This document shows, piece after piece, positions 16,894 to 25,594 of a DNA stretch of 55,986 bases. A program made the position numbers and the translations under genes. Every line of letters begins with the position of its first letter. The first letter of the stretch is position 1. Source of the DNA: Methanobacteriota archaeon (GTDB taxonomy: Archaea; Halobacteriota; Methanosarcinia; Methanosarcinales; Methanosarcinaceae); assembly GCA_016841265.1 (NCBI GenBank), contig JAENZL010000009.1:13302-69287 (forward strand), read 5' to 3'. Under the pieces are notes generated by a model, which had not been told where the DNA came from, ran no database searches, and was given only the letters and a program-made list of their open reading frames with translations.

Positions 16894-18270
16894 ATGAGTT
16901 TAAATGATATTGACTTTTTTTTTAATCCCAGGTCTATTGCTCTGGTAGGGGCTTCCCCGAAACCCAGCAGCCTTTCCTATACCATACTCGAGAGCCTTGA
17001 TAAAATCGGGTTTGATGGAAAAATCTATCCGATAAACCCCAGGTACGAAGAGATCGGAGGGCTCAGGTGCTATGCATCCCTCGGGGAAATTGATGACATA
17101 ATCGACATTGCCGTCTTTTCGGTCCCGGCTCAGGGCGTAATCGAGGTTATGAATGAAGACTTCGAAAACGTCAGGGGGGCTGTGGTGGTTAGTTCCGGTT
17201 TCAAGGAGATCAAAGGAGAAGGGGAAAAGCTCGAAGCCGAACTGAAAAGGCTGGCAGAGGCTAAAGGAATCAGGGTAATAGGCCCGAACTGCCTGGGCAT
17301 CTACGACACTGTTTCAAAGCTGGACACTTTTTTCATAACACGGGAACGGGTTAAGCGCCCGGACAGGGGCGGGCTTTCCATACTTACCCAGAGTGGCTCT
17401 TTTGCTACCATGATCGTGGACGAGATCGCTTCGGAAGGCATAGGAATCGCAAGGATCGTAAGCTATGGGAACAAGGTGGACGTGGACGAGACCGACTGCC
17501 TGGCTTTTCTCTCCGAAGACGAAGCCACGAAGTATGTGGTGCTCTACGTAGAGTCTGTGGAAGACGGTACACGTTTTCTGGATGTTGCTTCCCGCTGCAC
17601 TAAAAAGAAGCCCGTAGTTGCGGTCAAGGTGGGGAAGAAGGATACCGGAATCAAGGCCACAGCATCCCATACCGGGGCTGCAGCAAGCAGGTATGAGGCT
17701 TATGAAGCTGCTTTCCGGAAAGCCGGTATCATCGAGGTGGACGGCTATGAGGAACTCAAAGACGCCTGCAGGGTCCTGAACTCCTACAGCCCTGGCCGGG
17801 GGAACCGCATCCTTATTATCACAAATGGAGGCGGAATCGGAATCGGGATTGCCGACGCCTGCGAAAGCCTGGGTCTTTCCGTGCCCCAGCTTTCCGAAGA
17901 AAGAATCAATCACCTGAAATCGAAGCTTCCGTCCTTTGCGGCCGTGGGAAATCCCATCGACATTACCGGGAACGGCTGGGACGACCATTATGCCGATGCC
18001 CTTAAAGAAGGATTCGGGGCCGAATACGACATCGCCATCGTGGCCGTGCTCTGGGGGCCGCCCCTTCTGAAAGAAGGGATTGTCGATAAGCTGAAAGCCG
18101 TCGCAGATGAATACGACAAACCGGTACTTATCTGCTCTCCGGGTGGGAATTTCACCCGGAAGATGTCCGGGGAGTTCGAAAGAAAAGGCCTGCCGGTTTT
18201 CGTCACGCCGGAAAGCGCGGCAAGGGCGGCGACGATCCTGGCCGGAGGCAGGAAAATGAACGAACGGTAA
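16894..18270 (+). CDS. ADP-forming acyl-CoA synthetase, alpha-subunit type
   Basis: This protein of about 458 residues has the alpha-subunit layout of NDP-forming acyl-CoA synthetases. An N-terminal CoA-binding Rossmann domain begins FFNPRSIALVGASPKPSSLSY. A succinyl-CoA-ligase-like domain carries the phosphohistidine region ATASHTGAAASRYEAY, and a C-terminal flavodoxin-like domain follows. Such enzymes make ATP from ADP while releasing acetate or other acids from acyl-CoA. The ATP-grasp beta subunit (about 230 residues) is neither fused nor encoded nearby, so the partner must be elsewhere or the role differs. I chose ATG 16894 because GGAG lies five bases upstream; ATG 16870 is an alternative that adds eight residues. 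Confidence 0.87.
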   Translation: MSLNDIDFFFNPRSIALVGASPKPSSLSYTILESLDKIGFDGKIYPINPRYEEIGGLRCYASLGEIDDIIDIAVFSVPAQGVIEVMNEDFENVRGAVVVSSGFKEIKGEGEKLEAELKRLAEAKGIRVIGPNCLGIYDTVSKLDTFFITRERVKRPDRGGLSILTQSGSFATMIVDEIASEGIGIARIVSYGNKVDVDETDCLAFLSEDEATKYVVLYVESVEDGTRFLDVASRCTKKKPVVAVKVGKKDTGIKATASHTGAAASRYEAYEAAFRKAGIIEVDGYEELKDACRVLNSYSPGRGNRILIITNGGGIGIGIADACESLGLSVPQLSEERINHLKSKLPSFAAVGNPIDITGNGWDDHYADALKEGFGAEYDIAIVAVLWGPPLLKEGIVDKLKAVADEYDKPVLICSPGGNFTRKMSGEFERKGLPVFVTPESAARAATILAGGRKMNER

Positions 18271-18404
18271 AAAGACTCAGTTCCAAAAATATAATATTTA
18301 ATGGGGTGCCGGGTTTAAGCCGGAGCTAATTGAAAATGAACCTTAAGCCTGAAGATAACCTGAATCTCTGTCCGTGCCCCGGACTCTGTCCGTATCGGGA
18401 ACTT

Positions 18405-18445
18405 CAATGGAACTTCAATGGAACTTCAATGGAACTTTAATTGAT
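18405..18445. repeat. 11-bp tandem repeat
   Basis: Four copies of GGAACTTCAAT lie in the spacer between the acyl-CoA synthetase gene and the next small gene. The rest of that spacer shows only short AT-rich duplications (ATATACGGACTTA, near 18507-18535). Confidence 0.85.
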
Positions 18446-18539
18446 CAGAGTCCAGATCCTAAAAAAGCATACATTAAAATAATAGTGGAAAGTAAGGATT
18501 TACGGAATATACGGACTTAAATATACGGACTTAACTAGA

Positions 18540-18953
18540 ATGGACTTGACATCGCAAGATATGCATCTGGTAGCAGATTGTGCCTTTTTCCTTATTTCAT
18601 CGCTTATATTCTTCCACTTTTACAAAATCAGGCTTCTTTCCCACTTCCTGAAACTCTGTAACTGGGTTTGCGGAATGGCGCTAAGCTCGGACAGTCCCTG
18701 GGTCAAGATGCTCGTGCTGCATCTCGTTTTTTTCATAAGGCTTCTCATGTACCTAGCAATTGTCTCCCTGGAACATGTGGATAAGCTGACAACAAAGGGT
18801 TTCCTGAAGCATTATGTCTCAGGCACCAGGGTCGTATTTTCGGAGTGCCTGTCAGCATTTGGCAATTCTTCTGAAGAGGTTGAAAAGTGCATAGGGGAAC
18901 TTAACCCTCTCACTCCTCACACAAAGAGAAAAGAGAATCATCCCCGAAAGTAA
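18540..18953 (+). CDS. Small membrane protein, function unknown
   Basis: The 137-residue protein has two hydrophobic segments (about residues 9-38 and 54-77: LVADCAFFLISSLIFFHFY and MLVLHLVFFIRLLMYLAIV). A polar, charged C-terminal half follows, with GTRVVFSECLSAFGNSSEEV. I do not recognise the family. The start is ATG 18540, with repeated AT-rich sequence upstream but no clear ribosome site. The hydrophobic pattern and codon use are gene-like. No neighbour suggests a role. A GGCAATTTTTGCC hairpin about 100 bp after the stop (near 19047) could end the transcript. Confidence 0.62.
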   Translation: MDLTSQDMHLVADCAFFLISSLIFFHFYKIRLLSHFLKLCNWVCGMALSSDSPWVKMLVLHLVFFIRLLMYLAIVSLEHVDKLTTKGFLKHYVSGTRVVFSECLSAFGNSSEEVEKCIGELNPLTPHTKRKENHPRK

Positions 18954-19090
18954 CGTCTCTGGAACTAAAGTTTCCGGATGCAACGTTTTATAAAAATGAA
19001 ACCCCGTATAAGGCGTAAATGCATGGAGTAAAATGGTTGTAACGTGGGGCAATTTTTGCCTTTTTATAACTCCTTAAATTAAAACTGTTT

Positions 19091-19336
19091 TTACAATCCC
19101 CACTTTTCTTTCTGCGGCCCGATGATGCAGTAGTACTCCTGGTTCAACTCGAACTTTTCGCTTACCGGGCACTTCCCGCAGATGCATCCTAGGTCTTTCC
19201 TGATGCACCTGTTTTTCCCGACTCCGGGAAAACAAAAACCGATTTCTTTTGCACATTCATCCCAGGTCGGGCATTCCCTGCAGATGCAGAGTTCCTGGAC
19301 CTCCTTCCTGGTAGCTTCGATTTCTTCAGGGTTCAT
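19091..19336 (-). CDS. DUF2769 cysteine-rich protein
   Basis: The 81-residue protein contains ten cysteines in two similar halves: CICRECPTWDECAKEIGFCF and CICGKCPVSEKF...YYC. This CxCxxCP pattern is the DUF2769 family, common in methanogens. Metal or iron-sulfur binding is likely from the cysteine spacing but unproven. There is no membrane segment. The start is ATG 19336. Upstream on its strand the sequence is AT-rich to the divergent shikimate-kinase-like gene, with TATA-like runs at 19499-19535. Confidence 0.85.
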   Translation of the reverse strand: MNPEEIEATRKEVQELCICRECPTWDECAKEIGFCFPGVGKNRCIRKDLGCICGKCPVSEKFELNQEYYCIIGPQKEKWGL

Positions 19337-19627
19337 GTTTCCGTATTTCTTGACGGCTTTTCCTATATTCTTTCCTACTTCCCTTTTTCTTTTAATCTGA
19401 GACTCTGAATCGAGCCCCTGAACACTATCCTTGAAAACTCTGTAGGGTTTCAGGTGAAAAATTTGATCTCTTTGAGATAAAATATAATGTTGAAGGATTT
19501 ATATATTAAGAGTTTATATATTTATACAGGCAAAAATTTATACATTGAAGGAGAATTTATAGGCTGGGAGTTTATCAGGGCTGGAAGCTTTGGTCCCTGT
19601 TTTCCGGAAGTTTTGGGGTAAAGTCGT

Positions 19628-20146
19628 ATGAATATAACCTTGATAGGTATGGCAGGTGTCGGGAAAAGCACGATTGGAAAGGCGCTTGCAAAACGCCTGA
19701 GTTGTACTTTTATTGACGTTGACTCGTTAATTAACAAAAAAACCTGCATGTCTCTGCAGGCCCTTATTGACAAGCACGGAGATTCCGCTCTTGTCAGGCT
19801 GGAGGAGGAAGCCGTGCTCAGCCTTGATCTAAGGGGGGACTCTATCATTTCTCCGGGAGGGAGTGTAGTTTACTCCGATAAAGCAATGAATTTCCTGAAA
19901 GAGAACTCAACGATCATCTTCCTGGACACTTCCTTCAGAAACATAGTACGAAGGATCCGAAACCCGGCTAAGAGGGGGCTTGTCGGCTTCAAGGACAGAA
20001 GCCTCAGGGAACTTTTCGAGGAGCGGCTCGTCCTGTACAGGAAATATGCTGACATGACAGTAAAGGTGAAGGGCCACGAACGCGTTCCCTTTGTCATGGG
20101 AAAAATAATTGAAGGGCTTGAGAGTTTGCCCGATTCCCGGTGCTGA
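19628..20146 (+). CDS. Shikimate kinase-like P-loop kinase (bacterial AroK type)
   Basis: The 172-residue protein has the layout of bacterial-type shikimate kinase. The Walker A is GMAGVGKSTIG at residues 7-17 and the substrate-binding segment DVDSLI is at about 35. SPGGSVVY at about 78 corresponds to the GGG shikimate loop, and the lid region has RRIRNPAKRGLVG. It would phosphorylate shikimate in aromatic amino acid synthesis. Most archaea use an unrelated GHMP-type shikimate kinase, so this may act on another small hydroxylated substrate. The start is ATG 19628. It is not beside other aro genes. Confidence 0.82.
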   Translation: MNITLIGMAGVGKSTIGKALAKRLSCTFIDVDSLINKKTCMSLQALIDKHGDSALVRLEEEAVLSLDLRGDSIISPGGSVVYSDKAMNFLKENSTIIFLDTSFRNIVRRIRNPAKRGLVGFKDRSLRELFEERLVLYRKYADMTVKVKGHERVPFVMGKIIEGLESLPDSRC

Positions 20147-20167
20147 AGGTTTCAAAAATCCTTAGGA

Positions 20168-20340
20168 ACCACAATCTATTAACGTTCTCTTCTAATTCAG
20201 AATTTCCTCAGTCTCTCTTCTAATCCACAATCTATTAACGTTCTCTTCTAATTCACAATCTATTAACGTTCTCTTCTAATCCACAATCTATTAACGTTCT
20301 CTTCTAATCCAAACTCTATTTACTTCCTCTTCTAATCCAA
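20168..20340. repeat. 28-bp tandem repeat
   Basis: About six copies of a unit containing CACAATCTATTAACGTTCTC plus TTCTAATC, the last ones degenerate. The units are contiguous, without spacers. The remaining spacer to 20676 is AT-rich. A possible TATA element (GCATATAG) lies at 20368, and the next gene has a strong ribosome site. Confidence 0.88.
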
Positions 20341-20676
20341 AATTTTCCATCTCTCTTATAAAGTATTGCATATAGCTGATACACATAAACTAATACTAAA
20401 ATTTCGAGAATATCTCAAATTATTTTGCATGGCTATCGGGAACTATTTAGAATTGTGCGAAAAGCTGATAACCATCGAGTCTAAGTAGAGGAACTCCGGA
20501 AGAATAACTCCGGAAAAAAATAAATCAGGGCTGAAGATAGGAACCTGTGGGAAAGCTTATAATTGGCTCCGCCCTCTTGCTGGATAGAAATTTCCTGCAG
20601 ATACTTTCCAATATTCTTTTCCAGAACTTACCGGGTTTTTACGGCCCGGGTTTTTGAAGCAGAGAGGAGATATATC

Positions 20677-20955
20677 ATGACATCAAGTCGTTTCATAATC
20701 ACGGTTATAGGGAGTGACCGGGTAGGAATTGTTGCCCGGATCACCACCGTAATGGCGAATTTCAACGTAAACATTGTGGATATAAGCCAGACCATCATGG
20801 ATGGAATCTTTACCATGATCATGCTGGCAGAAGCTCCGGAGGAGACCTTCGACCATGCGGCTTTCCAGGCGACCATGGCCAGCGAAGGGAAAGAGCTCGG
20901 AGTCGAGGTTAAGGTGCAGCAAGAAGACGTTTTCCGCTTCATGCACAGGATCTGA
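20677..20955 (+). CDS. ACT domain protein, UPF0237 family
   Basis: This 92-residue single ACT domain begins [20 protein letters not shown] and continues with [13 protein letters not shown] and MIMLAEAP. That is the UPF0237 pattern, related to the regulatory domain of glycine cleavage repressor GcvR. Such domains bind amino acids or other small effectors. The start is ATG 20677, preceded by GAGGAGA; an upstream in-frame start would add 38 unlikely residues. The UPF0210 gene follows after 26 bp with its own GGAGG. This two-gene pairing is found widely in bacteria and archaea, which argues that the ACT protein senses a ligand for its partner. Confidence 0.93.
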   Translation: MTSSRFIITVIGSDRVGIVARITTVMANFNVNIVDISQTIMDGIFTMIMLAEAPEETFDHAAFQATMASEGKELGVEVKVQQEDVFRFMHRI

Positions 20956-20981
20956 TTGTATGGATGGGAAGGAGGGGTATC

Positions 20982-22343
20982 ATGCTAATCAACCCGAATG
21001 AAATCCTGGAAACCATCCGGATGGTGAAAATGGAGCACCTGGACATCCGGACCGTAACCATGGGAATCAGCCTCCGGGACTGCAGTCACCCGGATATCGA
21101 TATATTCAATGAAAATATCTATGAAAAGATCACTGTCAATGCGAAGGACCTGGTCCGGACGACGGAAGAAATTCAGAACCTTTACGGGATTCCCATCATT
21201 AACAAGAGGATCTCCGTAACTCCCATAGCCATCGTAGCCGAAAGCTGTAAAACTTCTGATTTTGTCTCCGTTGCCAGGACCATGGATAAAGCCGCAAAAG
21301 AAGCCGGGGTGGACTTCATAGGGGGCTTCAGTGCCCTTGTCCATAAAGGAGCCACGAAAGGTGACCTGAAACTGATCAATTCCATTCCCGAAGCCCTTGC
21401 CTCAACCGAAAAGGTCTGCTCTTCCGTAAACGTGGCCACAACTAAAGCGGGGATCAATATGGACGCAGTCGGCATGATGGGGGACGTGATCAAAAAGACC
21501 GCCCGGTTGACTGCGGACCGGGACGGAATCGGCTGTGCAAAACTTGTGGTCTTTGCCAACGCCCCCGAGGATAACCCCTTCATGGCAGGGGCTTTCCACG
21601 GAATAGGCGAGCCCGAATGCGTGATCAACGTAGGGGTCAGCGGTCCCGGTGTTGTCAATGCTGCCTTAAGGGAGCTTGAAAACCCTAACCTTACGGAGAT
21701 CTCGGAAACGATCAAGAAAACCGCCTTCAAGATCACCCGCATGGGCGAGATGGTGGGCAGGGAAGTTTCCAGGAGACTGGGCGTGGAATTCGGCATCCTT
21801 GATCTCTCCCTTGCCCCCACTCCCGAAATAGGGGATAGTGTTGCAGCCATCCTGGAAGCCATGGGCCTGGAACGCTGCGGGACCCACGGGACAACCGCAG
21901 CCCTCGCCCTCCTGAACGATGCCGTAAAAAAAGGTGGGGCAATGGCTTCCTCATCCGTAGGCGGCCTGAGCGGGGCTTTCATTCCTGTCAGTGAGGATGC
22001 GGGCATGATCGAGGCTGTAAACGTCGGAGCCCTGAGCCTTGAAAAGCTTGAAGCCATGACCTGCGTCTGTTCCGTCGGCCTGGACATGATCGCTGTCCCA
22101 GGGGATACGCCTGCCTGCACCCTCTCCGCAATCATCGCTGACGAAATGGCAATCGGAATGATTAACAAAAAGACGACAGCCGTCCGTATCATCCCCGCTC
22201 CGGGCAAAAAAGTCGGGGATTCCGTGGAATTCGGAGGGCTCCTCGGCATGGCCCCCATCATGCCTGTGAGCAAGTTCAGTTCCGAAACCTTTGTGAAAAG
22301 GGGCGGCAGGATCCCGGCTCCGATCCAGTCGCTTACGAACTGA
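20982..22343 (+). CDS. UPF0210 (DUF711) family protein
   Basis: The 453-residue protein is the normal length for the family. It begins [20 protein letters not shown] and carries the conserved [15 protein letters not shown] and [14 protein letters not shown], and later [23 protein letters not shown] in slightly different wording. The fold is related to pyruvate formate-lyase-like/glycyl barrel enzymes without a glycyl radical, but the reaction is unknown. The start is ATG 20982 after GGAGGGG. It is co-transcribed with the ACT-domain gene just upstream, which may regulate it in response to a small molecule. Nothing looks truncated. Confidence 0.93.
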   Translation: MLINPNEILETIRMVKMEHLDIRTVTMGISLRDCSHPDIDIFNENIYEKITVNAKDLVRTTEEIQNLYGIPIINKRISVTPIAIVAESCKTSDFVSVARTMDKAAKEAGVDFIGGFSALVHKGATKGDLKLINSIPEALASTEKVCSSVNVATTKAGINMDAVGMMGDVIKKTARLTADRDGIGCAKLVVFANAPEDNPFMAGAFHGIGEPECVINVGVSGPGVVNAALRELENPNLTEISETIKKTAFKITRMGEMVGREVSRRLGVEFGILDLSLAPTPEIGDSVAAILEAMGLERCGTHGTTAALALLNDAVKKGGAMASSSVGGLSGAFIPVSEDAGMIEAVNVGALSLEKLEAMTCVCSVGLDMIAVPGDTPACTLSAIIADEMAIGMINKKTTAVRIIPAPGKKVGDSVEFGGLLGMAPIMPVSKFSSETFVKRGGRIPAPIQSLTN

Positions 22344-22493
22344 AATTTTATTCAGAAAATAGAAGGGGAAATGAGAAGAGGTCTATAATTCCCCTTTTTT
22401 GTTTTATCGTATTTTGATTTTTCGTATTTCGGTATCTTGGTATCTCTGTATCTCTTTATCTCTTTATCTCTATATCTCTATATTTCGGTATTT

Positions 22494-22752
22494 TTATTTT
22501 TCAGTTGCCTTTGCCCTCTCTTCCTTTGTCATCTTAGCAAGGCACTCAACTTCCTTTTCGTCAAGTCCGAGGCCCTTAGCCACTCGGCTCCCGTAGTCGG
22601 GGTCAGCTTTGAAGAGGGCTGTCTGCCTGAGCTGGATGCGTTTCTGGGCACCTGAAAGATGGGCTACGATGTTGCCTACCAGGTGTTCCCCGGCCTCTTC
22701 GGGCATGACGTTACGGTAAAGGTTTCCAGGCTGTACAAAGTCGTCGGTTTCC
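22494..22752 (-). pseudogene. Catalase C-terminal fragment
   Basis: Read leftward, this frame gives RQETDDFVQPGNLYR, then a helical stretch with HLVGNIVAHLSGAQKRIQLR and FKADPDYGSRVAKGLGLDE. That is the end of a haem catalase of the small-subunit type. The N-terminal ~400 residues, with the haem ligand and active-site His, are missing. Homology begins abruptly at about 22752, exactly where metX homology starts on the other strand. No start codon or promoter of a catalase remains. It cannot encode an active enzyme. The region just downstream, 22425-22490, holds TATCTCTT-type repeats. Confidence 0.85.
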
Positions 22753-22753
22753 T

Positions 22754-23434
22754 GTCGATGCAAACTCCTATCTCTACATCACAAAGGCAGTGGATCACTT
22801 TGACCTTTCCAGAAACGCTTCCCTGATCGAAGGCTTCGGGGGCGTAAAGGCGGCTTTCCTGGTGATTTCCGTAAGTTCGGACTGGCTTTATCCCCCCTAC
22901 CAGTCAAAGGCTATAGTCTCTGCCCTGAGTGCCGCTAACGTGGAGGTGACCTACCGGGAAATCGAGTTCCATTACGGGCATGATGCCTTTTTGTTGGAAG
23001 CCGGGCAGCTGAATTACCTTCTCCACAATTTCCTCTCCCGGCTCTTCGTTTCCGACGTCATGGCAGAAGATGTAATTACCATTGGGGAAGGAAGCAGTAT
23101 TGAAGACGCGGCATGCACAATGTTCAGGGAAGGGATTACCCATTTGCCCGTGGTTTCGGAAAAACCGGGAAAAGCAGTAAAAGCAGATGAAAAAAAACTT
23201 GTGGGAATCGTAACCGCCTGGGACATTACCAGGGCATTTGCGTTAAAATGCCGGACCCTCGACGAGATTATGACAAAAGAAGTTATAACGGCAAACCCCG
23301 AGGAGCCTGTTGAAACTGCGGCCAGGAAAATGGATTCCCACAGGATTTCGGCTCTGCCGGTAGTAGACGGGGACGGAAGGCTCCTCGGGATCGTGGGGGA
23401 TGAGGCTATAAACCGGTTTATAGGCAGGTTTTAA
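22754..23434 (+). pseudogene. metX: MetX (homoserine O-acetyltransferase) C-terminal fragment with CBS domains
   Basis: From about 22757 the frame reads DANSYLYITKAVDHFDLSRN, then FLVISVSSDWLYPPYQS and YGHDAFLLE. These are the last third of the MetX alpha/beta-hydrolase domain, with the catalytic Asp and His regions. Two CBS motifs follow (SDVMAEDVITIGEGSSIEDA and DEIMTKEVITANPEEPVETA), as in archaeal MetX-CBS fusions. The N-terminal two thirds, including the nucleophile Ser, are gone. The frame is intact to its stop and a GTG at 22790 could start it, so a CBS-containing product might still be made. It cannot be an acetyltransferase. Methionine synthesis would depend on another route. Confidence 0.85.
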
Positions 23435-23435
23435 G

Positions 23436-23516
23436 GTCTTTGTTCTTCATTTTTCTCTCTTCATTTTTCTCTCTTCATTTTTCTCTCTTCATTTTTTTCT
23501 CTTCATTTTCTCTCTT
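23436..23516. repeat. 14-bp tandem repeat
   Basis: Five copies of TTCATTTTTCTCTC fill the gap between the metX-CBS remnant and the convergent repeat-protein gene. Confidence 0.88.
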
Positions 23517-24436
23517 CACTTTTTAATTTCAGGTTTCAGGTCTGCGGAGCCTATCCAGAGTCCCCTCATCGTTTCCCTGATTTCTTCTATTTTTCTTACG
23601 TTTTCTTCATCGTTGATTATGTCAAGTTCGTTGAAAGATTCCAGGGCCACCTTTGCTGCGATCGAGGTATCGTTAAGGTACCTGTTTTTAGCATGAGCCA
23701 TGATGGTCTGGAGAGATGAAGTAGCCTGGAAAACGGCGTTTTCCATTTCTTCTTCCTCGGCACTCTTTCCTATTTCCTCAAGGGAATCGGCAATGCTTCC
23801 TGCCGCACTTTGCATGTTCTCTGCCATTGCCGCAATTGCCATCTCTTCCAGCATGAGCTCGATTCCAACTGCGGCATCTTCAAGTTTTTGCTGGGCTGCG
23901 AGCTTTCCCGTATCCCCCAGGCAGGAAATACAGTTTGCGGTGTTTTCCGAAAAGTCCGGAAACCTCAGCCTGGCAACTGATTTCCCGATTTCCCCAAGCC
24001 CGACAGCAACGGCAATTGTTTCCCTTTCCTCGTTTCTGAGAGCCGCCGAATTTCCGCTTTTTCCAAGCACCGAAGCGGCAAGTTTGGCAACCGTTTCCAT
24101 CTGCTGCTCCGCCGCAGCTTTCCCGATGGTCCCGAAAGAAAGCAGGATACTGATAGTTGTGTTTTCGGTTTTCTGTTCCACGGAACGCTGTAAGATCCTT
24201 TCAAGAGCCCTGATGGAATTTACAGCGGCATTTCCCATTCCCTGCATGGTGGCGGCTTTTCCAATCGCCTTTATTGAAACTACCGCATTTTCTGCCTCAT
24301 GCTCTTTCCTATCATTTAGATAAGCCGTCCCGATTTCACTCAAAAAATCGAGGGCCTGGCGCACCCCTTCGTCAAAATTCTCTTCGACGGAAGTCAGCCC
24401 CAACTCTACCATCTTGTGTTCTTCCTTTGAAAGCAT
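23516..24436 (-). CDS. Alpha-helical repeat protein with IGKAA motifs, function unknown
   Basis: This protein of about 306 residues is built from degenerate repeats of some 35-45 residues. Each contains a variant of an A-[IL]-x-x-[IL]-G-K-A/S motif, for example VVSIKAIGKAATMQGM, ILLSFGTIGKAAAEQQM, AVGLGEIGKSVARL, SCLGDTGKLAAQQKL and DSLEEIGKSAEEEEM. The pattern suggests a right-handed helical solenoid, comparable with HEAT or Armadillo arrays. I do not recognise a named family. It is soluble and acidic. I chose ATG 24436 (MLSKEEHK) because GAGG lies nine bases upstream; an in-frame TTG at 24463 is less likely. Upstream is the micro-membrane-protein region on the same strand. A scaffold or binding role is inferred. 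Confidence 0.75.
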   Translation of the reverse strand: MLSKEEHKMVELGLTSVEENFDEGVRQALDFLSEIGTAYLNDRKEHEAENAVVSIKAIGKAATMQGMGNAAVNSIRALERILQRSVEQKTENTTISILLSFGTIGKAAAEQQMETVAKLAASVLGKSGNSAALRNEERETIAVAVGLGEIGKSVARLRFPDFSENTANCISCLGDTGKLAAQQKLEDAAVGIELMLEEMAIAAMAENMQSAAGSIADSLEEIGKSAEEEEMENAVFQATSSLQTIMAHAKNRYLNDTSIAAKVALESFNELDIINDEENVRKIEEIRETMRGLWIGSADLKPEIKK

Positions 24437-24605
24437 GACATGTAACCTCTTTCCAACCACCAATTATTTTTATTAAAGCAGGTTGCCCGTTCGATTTGCA
24501 CCTGTTAAGTCTAATTTTCTTTCACTTTTTCATTTTAATTATCTTCTAATTCTGTTCTCTTTTCAGTTTTTTCTTTCTATATCAACAAGGCTCAATTTAC
24601 AAATC

Positions 24606-24710
24606 TCAATCTACAAGGCGGCCTTCCGAGAAATGATATATATAATAAAGAATCAGGAAAACAAGAATTGTAAGAACTGCTTTGAAATCTATTTTCTTCA
24701 AAAAATCCAT
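24606..24710 (-). CDS. Micro membrane protein, third member of a three-gene family
   Basis: A 34-codon frame encodes MDFLKKIDFKAV, then LTILVFLILYYIYHF, then SEGRLVD. It is one membrane helix with a short basic N-terminal and a short C-terminal tail. From IDFKAV to YYIYHFS it matches the two 27-residue frames at 25479-25678 nearly residue for residue, with ATA (Ile) where they have their ATG start. A GGGGGA run lies about eleven bases upstream of the ATG. The similarity at protein level, with silent differences in DNA, indicates a translated product. Function is unknown. Confidence 0.65.
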   Translation of the reverse strand: MDFLKKIDFKAVLTILVFLILYYIYHFSEGRLVD

Positions 24711-24840
24711 AACTATCATATCCCCCTGCATTTTCTGTTATATTCCTCTATTTTACACTATCCAGATGTCCCTTAATAACTGTATGGCATCCTTTGTTCA
24801 AATATTTTCAGGTTATGTATTTCCAGGCAGGAATATTCTG

Positions 24841-25050
24841 AGAGAAAGTATTCCTATAAAATTTATTCTGAGAGAAAGTATTCCGATAAAATGTATTCTG
24901 AGAGAAAGTATTCCGATAAAATTTATTCTGAGATAATGTATTCCGATAAAATTTATTCTGAGAGAAAGTATTCCGATAAAATTTATTCTGAGAGAATGTA
25001 TTTCTATAAAATGTATTCTGAGAAAAAGTATTTCTATAAAATGTACTTCC
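24841..25050. repeat. 30-bp tandem repeat, seven units
   Basis: Seven contiguous 30-bp units built on AGAGAAAGTATTCCGATAAA plus ATTTATTCTG, differing by single bases. There are no spacers, so it is not a CRISPR array. The period is a multiple of three, which produces fake open frames with a SERKYSDKIY-type pattern on the plus strand. It separates the third micro-membrane-protein gene from the other two. Confidence 0.93.
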
Positions 25051-25319
25051 GGCGGAAAGCCCCTTGCAGGTGTAATCTCCGGTATATTATAATGTTAATA
25101 TATTTTTTAAGTGCACGGGCGCATAAAACAACAAATATGCTGGTACGAAGCTTCTTTTCGAACTTTTAATATACCCTCTGAGCTAAGCTGTTGTTCCGGG
25201 CGTTGTGCTAAGCTAATTTGCCGTATTTGCAACGGATTGCTCTACTTAGTGAGACTTTTGCATATGGTTTCTCGTGTTAGGGGCTTTTAGGGGAAAAGCC
25301 AGTCTGTGAAGGGGACTTT

Positions 25320-25409
25320 ATGCAGACATCTCCAGCTATCCGGCTACAAATAATAGCTACAGGGATATTTGCTATAGGGATTACAGGGTTATACGAACAA
25401 CTGCAGTGA
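25320..25409 (+). CDS. Possible 29-residue membrane peptide
   Basis: A short frame (MQTSPAIRLQ, then a hydrophobic IIATGIFAIGITGLY, then EQLQ) starts at ATG 25320, with AAGGGGAC seven bases upstream, a fair ribosome site. The centre would form one short membrane helix. It lies opposite in direction to the three-member micro-protein family and shares no clear sequence with it. There is no paralogue in the window to confirm translation, so this stays tentative. The surrounding 25051-25470 shows no longer gene. Confidence 0.35.
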   Translation: MQTSPAIRLQIIATGIFAIGITGLYEQLQ

Positions 25410-25478
25410 GTTTACTCTGATCCCTTCAGGACGGCTTCTTTTCTGTTTGTTCTTACCGGGCTTTTCCTGGAGTGCTTC

Positions 25479-25562
25479 TCAGGCTATGGCACCGGCTGAA
25501 AAATGATATATGTAATATAGAATTGCAAACACAAGTATTGCAAGTACTGCTTTGAAGTCCAT
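25479..25562 (-). CDS. 27-residue micro membrane protein (downstream copy)
   Basis: A 27-codon frame encodes MDFKAVLAIL, VFAILYYIYH and FSAGAIA: a single hydrophobic helix with an amino-terminal DFK and a Tyr-rich end. AGGAGG lies nine bases upstream of the ATG, one of the best ribosome sites in the window. It lies 32 bp after the stop of a near-identical gene (25595-25678) on the same strand, so the two are probably one operon. Compared with that copy, 12 codons differ silently and only five change the residue, all but one conservatively. That is strong evidence for selection on the peptide. The role is unknown. Confidence 0.75.
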   Translation of the reverse strand: MDFKAVLAILVFAILYYIYHFSAGAIA

Positions 25563-25594
25563 AATTGTGATCCTCCTTTTTTCTGGAGTGTTTC

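Noticed and set aside
21182-22273. 363-codon frame antisense to UPF0210
   Set aside because: Low-complexity Ser/Pro-rich translation opposite a conserved gene.
24841-25050. CRISPR-like array of 30-bp units
   Set aside because: The units are contiguous and have no spacers, and there are no cas genes. It is a plain tandem repeat.
24891-25169. 92-codon open frame, Tyr/Lys/Ser-rich
   Set aside because: It is the translation of the 30-bp tandem array, whose length is a multiple of three.
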